Below, piece after piece: positions 34,120-42,377 of a DNA stretch of 45,633 nucleotides. Under the pieces are notes generated by a model. It was not told where the DNA came from and did not search any database. It saw only the letters and a list, made by a program, of their open reading frames with translations. This stretch comes from an uncultured Clostridia bacterium (lineage in GTDB: Bacteria > Bacillota > Clostridia > Oscillospirales > Ruminococcaceae): assembly GCA_944386455.1 (NCBI GenBank), contig CALXBC010000021.1, forward strand, positions 1-45,633. Direction: 5' to 3'. A program made the position numbers and the translations under genes. Numbering within the stretch: the stretch's first letter is position 1; each line of letters begins with the position of its first letter.

Positions 34120-34995
34120 ATGGAACAAGTAATTTATCTGGATGTTTTGCTGGTTTTAAATTTGTTTGTGAATTACTTTTTGTTTCTAGGCACTGCCCGC
34201 TTTTTTCATTCTAAGCCCAAGCGCCTTCGGCTGATTGCTGGGGCGGCAGCCGGCAGTCTGTTTTCTTTTCTGATTCTGGTCGATATCCCGTTTTGGCTGA
34301 CTGTGGCAATCAAGCTTCCGCTTGCGGCATTGCTTGTGCTGATTGTATTTGGATTTTCAAGCAGAACGGTTTACATAAAGACGGTGCTTTCTTTTTTTGC
34401 AGTCAATTTTATTTTCGGAGGCGTCATGTTTGCAGTGTGGATGTTGTTTTCTCCGGCAGGCATGTATGTCAACAACGGCGTGGTCTATTTCAATATTTCT
34501 GCCTTTACGTTGGTGATCGGTACGCTGGCTGCGTATCTGGTCATTCGGACGGCGGGTTACTTATTTGACAACCGGGTGCGCAAAAACGAAATCCGACGGT
34601 TTGTGATCGGGGTCGATGGAAAAGAATTGATCTTAAGCGGATTTTTAGATACCGGAAACAAGCTGGCTGACCAGATGAGCGGCTATCCGGTAGTGATCTG
34701 TGAGCTTTCGGGCGTTGAAAGCCTGATCCCGCCCGATATTCTCTGCTGCTTTCGCTCAGGCGGAATGGATAACCTTTCTCATTTGGAAGCGCGCAGCTGG
34801 TCCTCCAGAATCCGGGTGCTGCCGTACAGCACCATTGGCAAAGGCGGATTGCTGCCCGCCTTCCGGCCTGACTATTTTTGCCTTTTAACAAAGGACGGCA
34901 GACGGGAAAAGGAAAAACAGGTGCTGGTTGGCGTGACAGACAGTATCCTGTCTCATGGTGAATATCAGGCAGTCCTTTCTTCCGCATGTATTTAA
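34120..34995 (+). CDS. spoIIGA: sigma-E processing peptidase SpoIIGA
   Basis: A 291-residue membrane aspartic protease that cleaves pro-sigma-E in the mother cell. The N-terminal ~150 residues carry five hydrophobic helices (starting VIYLDVLLVLNLFVNYFLFL). The C-terminal domain is retropepsin-like with LSGFLDTGNKL, catalytic Asp 177. The start follows GGAAAGGAAATGAAAAAG. It is directly upstream of its substrate gene sigE, the standard layout. Confidence 0.93.
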   Translation: MEQVIYLDVLLVLNLFVNYFLFLGTARFFHSKPKRLRLIAGAAAGSLFSFLILVDIPFWLTVAIKLPLAALLVLIVFGFSSRTVYIKTVLSFFAVNFIFGGVMFAVWMLFSPAGMYVNNGVVYFNISAFTLVIGTLAAYLVIRTAGYLFDNRVRKNEIRRFVIGVDGKELILSGFLDTGNKLADQMSGYPVVICELSGVESLIPPDILCCFRSGGMDNLSHLEARSWSSRIRVLPYSTIGKGGLLPAFRPDYFCLLTKDGRREKEKQVLVGVTDSILSHGEYQAVLSSACI

Positions 34996-35032
34996 ATAAA
35001 GCCGCAAATCATACTAAAGGGAGTCCTCTTAT

Positions 35033-35764
35033 ATGAATGTTCTGATTGAAACAAAAAGGAAAACGCACAATTGGCTGATTCTGTTTTTAAACCGCGTCGG
35101 CATGATCAGTCAGGTGCATTACATAAACGGACCTGAAACTCTGCCGCCGCCTCTGAGCAAGGAAGAAGAAAAAATCGTTTTTCAAAAGCTGCTGGAGCAT
35201 GATGACGAGGCGAAGGAAATGCTGATCGTACACAATCTGCGGCTGGTTGTCTATATTGCGCGAAAATTTGAATCTACCGGGATCGGTGTAGAAGACTTGA
35301 TATCAATTGGAAGCATTGGACTGATCAAAGCAGTCAATACCTTCTGTCCGACCAAAAATATCAAGCTGGCAACCTATGCTTCGCGGTGTATTGAAAATGA
35401 AATCCTAATGTTTTTGCGTAAAAGCACCCAGTATAAAAATGATGTTTCTATTGACGAACCGCTGAATGTGGACTGGGATGGAAACGAACTTTTGCTGTCC
35501 GATGTGCTCGGAACAGAAAACGACAGTATCAACCGTAATATTGAGGCTGAGGCAGAACGAAATATTTTGAAGGAATGTGTGAATAAGCTGGACAGCAGAG
35601 AAAAGATGATTATGCAGATGCGGTTTGGACTGGCGGATGGGGTAGAGCGGACACAGAAGGAAGTGGCTGATACAATCGGAATTTCACAGTCCTATATATC
35701 CAGGCTGGAAAAGCGGATCATCAAGCAGCTGAAAAAAGAAATGGAAAAATATATTGCGGACTGA
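35033..35764 (+). CDS. sigE: sporulation sigma factor SigE
   Basis: A 243-residue sigma-70-type factor, the early mother-cell sigma factor. The first ~25 residues ([20 protein letters not shown]) are the pro-sequence removed by SpoIIGA. Region 2 ([40 protein letters not shown]) and region 4 with its helix-turn-helix ([20 protein letters not shown]) are clear. In many Clostridia sigG follows directly; here a terminator and the phosphofructokinase gene follow instead. Confidence 0.96.
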   Translation: MNVLIETKRKTHNWLILFLNRVGMISQVHYINGPETLPPPLSKEEEKIVFQKLLEHDDEAKEMLIVHNLRLVVYIARKFESTGIGVEDLISIGSIGLIKAVNTFCPTKNIKLATYASRCIENEILMFLRKSTQYKNDVSIDEPLNVDWDGNELLLSDVLGTENDSINRNIEAEAERNILKECVNKLDSREKMIMQMRFGLADGVERTQKEVADTIGISQSYISRLEKRIIKQLKKEMEKYIAD

Positions 35765-35798
35765 CAGCCGGGCTGTGTGTCTGAGTGGGCCGTTCGAG

Positions 35799-35828
35799 AA
35801 AAGCGGGGGTATGCTGCCCCCGCTTTTA
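35799..35828 (+). terminator. terminator of spoIIGA-sigE
   Basis: AAAGCGGGG pairs with CCCCGCTTT around a short loop, followed by TTAT. It ends the transcript 35 nt after sigE. Confidence 0.85.
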
Positions 35829-35940
35829 TGCTTGTTCTCATCTTTCTCATATAAAGCTCATTGACGCCGCGCTGACTTTCCTTTAACATATTTGAAAACT
35901 CCGTTATTCGACATCATTTAAAAAGATGTATTTTGCCTGG

Positions 35941-35969
35941 TTGCATCTGGACGCAAACTATGTTATACT
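35941..35969 (+). promoter_or_regulatory. sigma-A promoter of the phosphofructokinase gene
   Basis: TTGCAT (35941-35946), a 17-bp spacer and TATACT (35964-35969), the same elements as the rimP promoter. It excludes the ATG at 35926 as a start. Confidence 0.75.
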
Positions 35970-36009
35970 TTTTCTGACATATTATTTTATGAACGGAGTT
36001 TTGCTGGAA

Positions 36010-37248
36010 ATGGAAGTCAAAAACCTGTTGGTCGGCCAGTCCGGCGGCCCAAGTGCCGCAATTAATGCTTCTTTGGCAGGCGTGCTTGCTGAGGGAATTG
36101 CTTCAGTCCGGATCGGGAAGGTATACGGTGCTGTCAATGGGATCGTTGGAGTGCTTCGTGGAGATTTGGTGGAAATGAATGATATAGCGGATGAAAAACA
36201 GTTCCAACTGCTCAAGCATACTCCCGCTATGGCGCTCGGTTCGTGCAGACATAAGCTGCCGCAGCTTCCGGAAGGCTTGTCTGAGTATCAAAAGATTGAA
36301 GCGGTGTTCCGGGAATATAATATCGGATATTTTTTCTATATCGGCGGCAATGATTCAATGGACACCGTTGATAAGCTGTCGCGGTATTTTTCCTCGACTG
36401 ATATGGATGTCAGGATCATCGGCGTGCCAAAAACGATTGACAACGATTTAGTGGAAACGGATCATACGCCTGGATTTGGCAGCGCAGCAAGATACCTTGC
36501 AGTTACTGTGGATGAAATCATCCGTGACACGTCGATCTATCCGACAAAAAGCGTAACGATCATGGAAATCATGGGACGGGACAGCGGATGGCTGACGCTT
36601 GCAGCCGCTTTGCCGCGAATTTTGGGCGGTTCCAAACCGGACATAGTGGCATTGCCGGAAGTGCCTTTTGAAGAGAACGCTTTTTTGGAGCGGATCCGTC
36701 GGCTTTTTGACCATACCAATAACGTTATTGCTGTAGTCAGCGAAGGGCTGCGTGATAAGACCGGCAGCTATGTCGGTCAGGGAGCAAAAAGCGGTGTGAC
36801 CGATATCTTTGGCCATCAGTATCTGTCGGGTGTGGGAAAGTATCTGGAAACGGTCGTGCGGGAGCAGATCGGATGCAAAGTGCGGTCAATAGAGGTCAAT
36901 CTCATGCAGCGGTGTGCCGCCCACCTGGCTTCACAGACGGATTTGGATGAAGCAGAATCGGCGGGACGGGAAGCTGTCAGAAGAGCAGTTGCCGGGGCGA
37001 CTGACGAAATGGTGGTATTCCATCGGATTTCCGACCAGCCATATCAAATTGAAATTACCGGCAAGCCGGTTTCACAAATCGCAAACCAAGTTCGGACAGT
37101 CCCTCCTCAGATGCGGGATATGAACGATCCTGTCTGCCGGGAAAACGCCAAGCGCTATTTGCTGCCATTGATCCGCGGATGTGCAGAGCAGGAAAAGGAT
37201 GAAAATGGAATGCCGCGGTTCTATCTTTTAGAGCGGCACAAAAGCTGA
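36010..37248 (+). CDS. 6-phosphofructokinase, probably pyrophosphate-dependent
   Basis: A 412-residue phosphofructokinase. LVGQSGGPSAAINASLAGVL is the N-terminal loop. GGNDSMDT has Asp at the position that is Gly in ATP-dependent enzymes, and PKTIDNDL has Lys where they have Gly or another residue. Both point to pyrophosphate as phosphoryl donor. The substrate segment MGRDSGWLTLAAALP is present. ATG 36010 follows CGGAG at ~12 nt; ATG 35989 has no site. Role: the glycolytic step after Pgi, possibly reversible. Confidence 0.9.
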   Translation: MEVKNLLVGQSGGPSAAINASLAGVLAEGIASVRIGKVYGAVNGIVGVLRGDLVEMNDIADEKQFQLLKHTPAMALGSCRHKLPQLPEGLSEYQKIEAVFREYNIGYFFYIGGNDSMDTVDKLSRYFSSTDMDVRIIGVPKTIDNDLVETDHTPGFGSAARYLAVTVDEIIRDTSIYPTKSVTIMEIMGRDSGWLTLAAALPRILGGSKPDIVALPEVPFEENAFLERIRRLFDHTNNVIAVVSEGLRDKTGSYVGQGAKSGVTDIFGHQYLSGVGKYLETVVREQIGCKVRSIEVNLMQRCAAHLASQTDLDEAESAGREAVRRAVAGATDEMVVFHRISDQPYQIEITGKPVSQIANQVRTVPPQMRDMNDPVCRENAKRYLLPLIRGCAEQEKDENGMPRFYLLERHKS

Positions 37249-37300
37249 GAATGGTCAGCAGCTGATTTTACTGTGCTGTTGTAACTGTTTTTGATGAAAT

Positions 37301-37338
37301 AAGCCAGCCATAGGACAATTGTCCTGTGGCTGGCTTTT
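37301..37338. terminator. bidirectional terminator
   Basis: AAGCCAGCCA (37301-37310) and TGGCTGGCTT (37327-37336) with AGGACAATTGTCCT between them form a long stem with one mismatch, followed by T. It serves the phosphofructokinase gene and the convergent gene ending at 37344. Confidence 0.88.
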
Positions 37339-37343
37339 GCCTG

Positions 37344-37772
37344 CTATAAAAATTGTTTCATGGCTTCAATGTTTTGCTGTTCAAATGCCACAATCTCCTT
37401 TGCTAACTGACGGGCAGGCTGACAAGCATTCTTATGGTTATGCAGTCCCTTTGTCGCTTCTGTGATTCCCATGGTGCTTCCTTGTACCATCATGTCGGCA
37501 ACATGGCTGTCGGTTTTGTCAATCATCGTGTTCATTTTGATTCCAATCTCTGCTGACATTTTTGTCATTGCATTGAATTTTTTGGGCTCTGCCTGATGAT
37601 TCTGCAGCTCTTGCCGCAGTTTTTGGCTGAATTTTGAATAACCGCTGCGCTGTTTTTCCAGTGCGCCTCTCATTGCCTCTGACTGGGCTGAAGGAATTAA
37701 AGCCGAAATGGTTTCCTCACCCATTTTAACATTTTTGTATAGCTGATTGAGTAGTGCAATATTATCCTCCAT
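37344..37772 (-). CDS. helical hypothetical protein, ferritin-like fold suspected
   Basis: A 142-residue protein that looks all-helical (NIALLNQLYKNVKMGEETIS, AMRGALEKQRSGYSKFSQKL, EIGIKMNTMIDKTDSHVADM, LAKEIVAFEQQNIEAMKQFL). Four long helices of similar length suggest a ferritin-like or DUF2383-like bundle. There is no classical di-iron EXXH pair, so a catalytic role is unlikely. Ribosome binding site (GGAAAGGA) present. Function unknown. Confidence 0.6.
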   Translation of the reverse strand: MEDNIALLNQLYKNVKMGEETISALIPSAQSEAMRGALEKQRSGYSKFSQKLRQELQNHQAEPKKFNAMTKMSAEIGIKMNTMIDKTDSHVADMMVQGSTMGITEATKGLHNHKNACQPARQLAKEIVAFEQQNIEAMKQFL

Positions 37773-37906
37773 TTTTTTGTATCCTTTCCGGCCGTTGATT
37801 GTGACTGACAGACCTGATATTATATTTCCGTCTTTTGCTGTAAATATACAATAAGTGCCTGTGCCATTTTAACAGAGAACTGCATATTCTGGTAGTAGAG
37901 TCACAA

Positions 37907-38176
37907 TTGCCAAGGACAGTGCGGTGCCAGTGTTGTTTAAAAGGCAAAAAATAAAGAGCGGCTCGCAGAGGTTGCCGCCAAGCGGCAATGCGCCGTGCCG
38001 TGATCGGCGCAAGCGAGAGCCGACAGCCAAGGACAGTGCGGTGCCAGTGTTGTTTAAAAGGCAAAAAATAAAGAGCGGCTCGCAGAGGTTGCCGCCAAGC
38101 GGCAATGCGCCGTGCCGTGATCGGCGCAAGCGAGAGCCGACAGCCAAGGACAGTGCGGTGCCACTGTCCTTGGCAA
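37907..38176. repeat. 270-bp MITE-like element: 15-bp terminal inverted repeats around two tandem 117-bp units
   Basis: TTGCCAAGGACAGTG (37907-37921) and its exact complement (38162-38176) bound the element. Inside are two identical 117-bp units (37909-38025 and 38026-38142) and the first 21 bp of a third. Each unit can fold as a three-way structure: outer CGGCTCGC/GCGAGAGCCG, inner TTGCCGC/GCGGCAA and GCGCCG/CGGCGC. The period is a multiple of three, so translated frames stay open, but they look like artefacts. No target-site duplication is evident. It probably has relatives elsewhere in the genome. Confidence 0.85.
38143..38174 (+). terminator. strong hairpin at the right end of the repeat element
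   Basis: GCCAAGGACAGTG (38143-38155) and CACTGTCCTTGGC (38162-38174) are perfect complements over a 6-nt loop, 24 nt before the lysozyme start. There is no T-run, so it is more likely an RNA-processing, stability or transposition end than a classical terminator. Confidence 0.5.
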
Positions 38177-38198
38177 AAGAAAGGTGTGAGGATCATTC

Positions 38199-39434
38199 AT
38201 GAAATCAGCATATTCCTATAAAGGAATTGATGTGTCGGCCTTCCAGGGCAGAATTGATTTTGCTCGCGTGAAGGCCGCCGGAATAGATTTTGTACTCATT
38301 CGCTGTGGATACGGCGGAAATTACGAGTCACAGGACGACCCATATTTTGAACGCAATGTTGCGGAGTGTGAAAAAAACGAAATTCCGTGGGGAACCTATC
38401 TGTACAGCTATGCCACTAATCTGGAGCAGGCACAGAGCGAATATCAGCATATCATTCGTCTGCTGAAAGGCAAAAGGCCGCAATATCCCGTTTTTCTTGA
38501 TATGGAGGATGCAGACGGCTACAAGGAAAAGTACGATGTCAGTGACCAGATGTGCGTTGATATCTGTGATACTGTATGCGACAGTCTGGAACGAGCCGGT
38601 TATTATGCCGGGATATATTCAAATCTTTACTGGTTTACTCATAAGCTGAATAATGACAAGCTGGACCGGTTTGACAAATGGCTGGCACAATGGGCGTCTG
38701 CACCGACCTATCAAAAGCCGTTTGGTATTTGGCAAAACAGCAATAACGGCGACATCGCCGGGATTACGGGCAGGGTCGATACCGATATTGCGTACAAGAA
38801 TTATCCTGCGATTATCAGAGAAGCGGGGCTGAATGGCTGGGATAAAGAAGAAACGCCTGAGCCCGGAACGACGTTTAAGGTCGGAGATCTTGTGCGCGTA
38901 AAAGAGGGTGCCAGATCCTATGAAGGAAAGAAGATTGCATCCTTTGTTTATCAGGGAGAGTATGTGATCGACCAGCTGAAGGGGGACCGCGCAGTACTGG
39001 ATCAGAAAGGAATCAATACGGCCTTCCATACAGCGGATCTGATTTTGATCAAAGAGGAACCGCCTGCCGTCCCGTTCAAAGTCGGAGATGTCGTGATGGT
39101 GAAGAAGGGGGCAAAGTCTTATGAGGGAAAAAAGATTGCGTCTTTTGTCTATAAAGGACATTATGTGATCGACCAGCTGAAGGGGGACCGCGCAGTACTG
39201 GACCAAAAGGGAATCAACACGGCCTTCCATACAGCAGACCTGATTCTGACGAATGAAAGAGCAGGGAAAAACTTTACCTATTACACCGTAAAACAGGGAG
39301 ACAGCTTTTGGAAAATAGCGAAGCAAAAACTAGGCAGCGGTTTCAAGTTTTTGCAGCTTGCCAGATATAACGGTCTGAAGATCACTTCAGTTTTACATCC
39401 GGGACAGCTGCTGAAAATACCGAAAAACGACTGA
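38199..39434 (+). CDS. GH25 lysozyme with two SH3-like repeats and LysM
   Basis: A 411-residue muramidase. The GH25 domain (about 7-210) has GIDVSAFQGRIDF and the catalytic FLDMEDAD (Asp 101, Glu 103). Two ~67-residue repeats at 226-292 and 293-355 (VGDLVRVKEGARSYEGKKIA and VGDVVMVKKGAKSYEGKKIA), nearly identical also at DNA level, look like SH3-type wall-binding modules. A LysM domain (~361-408, YYTVKQGDSFWKIAKQKLGS) ends the protein. No signal peptide, as in phage endolysins, so release may need lysis or a holin. The start follows GAAAGGTGTGAGG. Confidence 0.9.
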   Translation: MKSAYSYKGIDVSAFQGRIDFARVKAAGIDFVLIRCGYGGNYESQDDPYFERNVAECEKNEIPWGTYLYSYATNLEQAQSEYQHIIRLLKGKRPQYPVFLDMEDADGYKEKYDVSDQMCVDICDTVCDSLERAGYYAGIYSNLYWFTHKLNNDKLDRFDKWLAQWASAPTYQKPFGIWQNSNNGDIAGITGRVDTDIAYKNYPAIIREAGLNGWDKEETPEPGTTFKVGDLVRVKEGARSYEGKKIASFVYQGEYVIDQLKGDRAVLDQKGINTAFHTADLILIKEEPPAVPFKVGDVVMVKKGAKSYEGKKIASFVYKGHYVIDQLKGDRAVLDQKGINTAFHTADLILTNERAGKNFTYYTVKQGDSFWKIAKQKLGSGFKFLQLARYNGLKITSVLHPGQLLKIPKND

Positions 39435-39451
39435 TGGTTATGCTTAATCGA

Positions 39452-39482
39452 AATACCCGGCACTGAAAACAGTGCCGGGTAT
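39452..39482 (+). terminator. terminator of the lysozyme gene (hairpin copy 1)
   Basis: TACCCGGCACTG and CAGTGCCGGGTA pair around AAAA, 18 nt after the stop codon. The same hairpin returns at 39708-39736. Confidence 0.8.
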
Positions 39483-39489
39483 CAGCCTG

Positions 39490-39706
39490 TAGAAAAAGGG
39501 GTAAAAAATAAAAAACTGTCACGCAGGCGGACATGCGCCGCCGGAGTGACACCACAAGAGAAAACCGGCGGTGAGCAGAGACAAAGTCTCCTGCGGAGCC
39601 GGTTTTCGATTGAAAAAGGGGAGTCGGGGGAAAAACGCAGAACAAGGCTTTGCCGCAGTGATTGTGTTTGTCCCTCGAGAGCGTGTCGATTTTTTTCGAC
39701 ACGTTC
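39490..39706. repeat. structured intergenic sequence between duplicated hairpins
   Basis: No supported gene. Stems: GTCAC (39518)/GTGAC (39546) with inner GGCGG/CCGCC; AAAACCGGC (39561-39569)/GCCGGTTTT (39598-39606) with inner AGAC/GTCT; GCGTGTCGA (39681-39689)/TCGACACGT (39696-39704). The density of stems and the absence of coding signal suggest a non-coding RNA or a dispersed repeat. Confidence 0.6.
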
Positions 39707-39707
39707 A

Positions 39708-39736
39708 TACCCGGCACTGAAAACAGTGCCGGGTAT
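39708..39736. terminator. terminator of spoIIID (hairpin copy 2)
   Basis: The same TACCCGGCACTG/CAGTGCCGGGTA hairpin as at 39452, just past the end of spoIIID on the minus strand. The palindrome can work in either direction. Confidence 0.75.
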
Positions 39737-39743
39737 TTCTGTT

Positions 39744-39992
39744 TCAGGTTCCCTTGTATTTGATCCGGGTGGCGATCCCGCCGCGGATATGCCGTTCCTG
39801 CTTATTCACGTCCAGCACCTCTTTGACCTGTGCATAAAGAGACGGATTGATTTTACGCAAGCGTTCTGATACGTCTTTATAAACCGTGCTTTTGCTGATT
39901 AGAAATTTTTTGGCACACGCCCTGACGGTGGCCTTGTTTTCCACGATGTATTTTCCGAATAAAACGCTTCTGTCCTCAATATTCCCAATCAA
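39744..39992 (-). CDS. spoIIID: stage III sporulation regulator SpoIIID
   Basis: An 82-residue mother-cell DNA-binding regulator that switches sigma-E genes on and off before sigma-K. The sequence aligns along its length with Bacillus SpoIIID: FGKYIVENKATVRACAKKF, LISKSTVYKDVSERLRKINP (helix-turn-helix) and EVLDVNKQERHIRGGIATRI. The start is TTG 39992; the alignment with the Bacillus N-terminus fixes it, and GGAAAGGGCGG lies upstream. Behind a sigma-E-like promoter. Confidence 0.94.
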   Translation of the reverse strand: MIGNIEDRSVLFGKYIVENKATVRACAKKFLISKSTVYKDVSERLRKINPSLYAQVKEVLDVNKQERHIRGGIATRIKYKGT

Positions 39993-40029
39993 AGTGACAA
40001 CCGCCCTTTCCGTTTTGGGGTTTTAGTAA

Positions 40030-40059
40030 TAAATATGAACCTACCGGGAGGGATATGCC
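40030..40059 (-). promoter_or_regulatory. candidate sigma-E promoter of spoIIID
   Basis: On the minus strand GGCATATC (40052-40059), a 14-bp spacer and CATATTTA (40030-40037) resemble the sigma-E pattern (KMATATT, 14 bp, CATACAMT), with mismatches in the -10. spoIIID is a sigma-E gene in characterised spore formers. Confidence 0.5.
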
Positions 40060-40112
40060 TGAATCATGGGAGAAAAAATATTTTTTGACCGTTGTTTTGA
40101 TGGATGAAATAC

Positions 40113-40141
40113 TTGCAATTTGCTTTCTGGTATAGTATAAT
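40113..40141 (+). promoter_or_regulatory. sigma-A promoter of the SRP RNA gene
   Basis: TTGCAA (40113-40118), a 17-bp spacer and TATAAT (40136-40141); predicted start about 40148. Confidence 0.75.
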
Positions 40142-40147
40142 ATTTTA

Positions 40148-40305
40148 GTAATCGCGCTTTGCGGTTTGATATACGGGTATATAGGCCCTGTGCGACTGAA
40201 TGCCGCGAACCATGTCAGGCGGGGAACCGAGCAGCATTAAACGGTCTTTTCGGTGTGCCGCAGGCAAACCTATGTATCCGTGTATGAGGCTGCAAGGCAC
40301 TTTTA
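40148..40305 (+). ncRNA. ffs: signal recognition particle RNA (4.5S/6S-like)
   Basis: The conserved helix-8 signature is present: GCGAACCATGTCAGG at 40205-40219, then GGAACCGAGCAGCA at 40222-40235. Flanking arms pair: the 5' end (about 40154-40168) with the 3' end (40286-40300), and ATATACGGGTATATAGG with CCTATGTATCCGTGTAT, using several G-U pairs. It lies directly upstream of dnaX, the usual place in Firmicutes. Ends are approximate. Confidence 0.85.
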
Positions 40306-40345
40306 TTCTGGATTCATTTTGTTGTGGAAAGGCGGTCGTCATCCC

Positions 40346-41965
40346 ATGTATCTTGCACTATATCGGAAATGGCGTCCAAGCGTTTTTGAAGACGTAATTT
40401 CCCAGCCGCATATTACGACTACGCTGAAAAATCAGGTGAAGGCCGGTCGTGTTGCCCATGCTTATCTGTTCACTGGTTCGCGCGGTACTGGAAAGACCAC
40501 CTGCTCCAAAATCCTTGCAAAAGCTGTCAACTGTCTGCACCCAAAGGATGGAAATCCTTGTCTGGAATGCGCGGTTTGCAAGGGGATTGATGACGGTTCT
40601 ATTATGGATGTCATCGAAATTGACGCAGCCAGCAACAACGGGGTGGATAACATCCGCGAACTGCGTGAGGAAGCTGTGTATTCTCCCGCTGTCTGTAAAT
40701 ATAAGGTTTATATCATCGATGAAACCCATATGCTCAGTCAAGGCGCTTTTAACGCTCTGCTCAAGATTATGGAAGAACCGCCTGCACATGTTATCTTCAT
40801 TTTGGCGACAACAGAAGTGCACAAGGTTCCGGCAACCATTCTGTCCCGATGCCAGCGGTATGACTTTCATCGGATCCGTTCGGAGGATATTACCGAGCGC
40901 CTGCTCTATATCGCATCACAGGAAGCCCTGACGCTGGACGCGGATGCCGCTCGCCTGATTGCCAGACTGGCTGACGGCGGAATGCGGGACGCGCTGTCAC
41001 TGCTGGATCAGTGCGCTGCTTTTTCTGATCATATTGACGCCGAAACGGTCAGCAGTGCCGCAGGGATTGCCGGCAGAGAGTATCTGTTTGAGCTTTGCGA
41101 CGCAGTTTTAGCGCAGGATGCTGCCGGCGCGCTGAAAGTCATTGATCGCTTGTACGAGCTTTCCATTGATTTACAGCAGCTTTGCAGCGAGCTGATTATG
41201 CAGTTTCGCAACATGATGATTCTGAAAACGGTTTCAGATCCCGGCGATATGATTACGATCCTGCCGGAAGAAAGCGAGCGCCTCAGAGCTTTGGCAAAGG
41301 CGTTTCCGATGTCAGCCGTACTGCATGCTCTTGCAGCTTTACAGGAATGTCTGGACAGGATTGGCAGAACATCCGGAAAACGGATTGAGTTGGAAATGTG
41401 TATGATCCGTCTGTGCAATCCAAAGCTGGATGCGTCGACAGATGCGTTGGCGCGAAGGCTGGATGATCTGGAATTTCAGCTGAAGTCGGGCACCTTTAAA
41501 ATACCGGCGCCGATTCCTGCGGATATAGGAGAACCAGCACAGACTGCCGCGGCTGCCGTTTCATCACAGGAAAACAGCCCGGCGGAAAAACCTGAGCGGA
41601 AGGATCAAAAGCCAAAATTTGACAGCAGTATGCTGAAACCGCTTGGCTGCTGGAGCGAAATTTTACATCATCTTTCGGAAAAGGATAAACCGCTTTACGG
41701 CATGCTGGTTGATTCAAAGGCTTACTGTTATGAGGAAAAATTATTTATTGATACACCCAATGCCTTTTTGGGGCAGATGCTGAAAAAGGACGGCTGTGCT
41801 TCAAGACTGCTGGAAGCTGTGCAGGCCTACACGGGAATACGGTATCGCTTACAGCTGAAAACCGCGAAGGAACAGCCACAGGCAGATAACAGCGAGAGAA
41901 CAGATCCCTTGGCGGAACTGGCAAAGCGGGCAAAAGAAAGCGGCGTGGATGTTCATATACATTAA
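40346..41965 (+). CDS. dnaX: DNA polymerase III subunits gamma and tau
   Basis: A 539-residue clamp-loader ATPase. LYRKWRPSVFEDVISQPHIT starts the protein; GSRGTGKTTCSKILAKAVNC is Walker A. A zinc site is CLHPKDGNPCLECAVC. DETHMLSQGAFNALLKIMEE covers Walker B and ILATTEVHKVPATILSRCQR sensor 1. The C-terminal ~170 residues are variable, with a tau-like end. The start is ATG 40346, after GAAAGGCGG; upstream in-frame codons lie inside the SRP RNA. It leads a dnaX-ybaB-recR operon. Confidence 0.96.
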   Translation: MYLALYRKWRPSVFEDVISQPHITTTLKNQVKAGRVAHAYLFTGSRGTGKTTCSKILAKAVNCLHPKDGNPCLECAVCKGIDDGSIMDVIEIDAASNNGVDNIRELREEAVYSPAVCKYKVYIIDETHMLSQGAFNALLKIMEEPPAHVIFILATTEVHKVPATILSRCQRYDFHRIRSEDITERLLYIASQEALTLDADAARLIARLADGGMRDALSLLDQCAAFSDHIDAETVSSAAGIAGREYLFELCDAVLAQDAAGALKVIDRLYELSIDLQQLCSELIMQFRNMMILKTVSDPGDMITILPEESERLRALAKAFPMSAVLHALAALQECLDRIGRTSGKRIELEMCMIRLCNPKLDASTDALARRLDDLEFQLKSGTFKIPAPIPADIGEPAQTAAAAVSSQENSPAEKPERKDQKPKFDSSMLKPLGCWSEILHHLSEKDKPLYGMLVDSKAYCYEEKLFIDTPNAFLGQMLKKDGCASRLLEAVQAYTGIRYRLQLKTAKEQPQADNSERTDPLAELAKRAKESGVDVHIH

Positions 41966-42027
41966 AGCAGCTTTGTAATATCTGCAAATCAAAGGAATAA
42001 AATAACAAAGGATAGGGGTTTTAGGAC

Positions 42028-42375
42028 GTGAAAGCAAGATTGCCAAAAGGAATGGGCGGCGGCCCAAGCAATATGCAGGGAATGATCAAGCAAGCTCAGA
42101 AAATGCAGGAGGATATGCAAAAGGCTCAGGAAGAGCTGGAAGCCAAAGAATATAAGACCTCTGCCGGCGGCGGCGCGGTGGAAGCTGTCATATCGGGAAA
42201 AAAGGAAATCCTTTCGCTGACGATTCGGCCGGATGTAGTGGATCCGGAAGATATTGAAATGCTTCAGGATTTGATCATCAGCGCGGTGAATGAGGGACTG
42301 CGTCAGGTTGAGGATGAATCAAATGAGCAGATGCAGAAGATCACCGGCGGGATGAACATTCCCGGTCTGTTTTAG
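42028..42375 (+). CDS. nucleoid-associated protein YbaB/EbfC
   Basis: A 115-residue YbaB/EbfC-family DNA-binding protein. [20 protein letters not shown] is the helical part and [20 protein letters not shown] the conserved core. A Gly-rich start and end ([15 protein letters not shown]) are family-typical. The start is GTG 42028 after GATAGGGG. It always sits between dnaX and recR in Firmicutes. Confidence 0.93.
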   Translation: MKARLPKGMGGGPSNMQGMIKQAQKMQEDMQKAQEELEAKEYKTSAGGGAVEAVISGKKEILSLTIRPDVVDPEDIEMLQDLIISAVNEGLRQVEDESNEQMQKITGGMNIPGLF

Positions 42376-42377
42376 TT

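Noticed and set aside
37909-38163. CRISPR array
   Set aside because: The repeat unit is 117 bp with no separate spacers and only two copies.
37762-38196. Minus-strand 144-residue protein with two identical repeats
   Set aside because: It is only the translation of the 117-bp repeat units. The period is a multiple of three, so all frames stay open; no ribosome binding site and unnatural composition.
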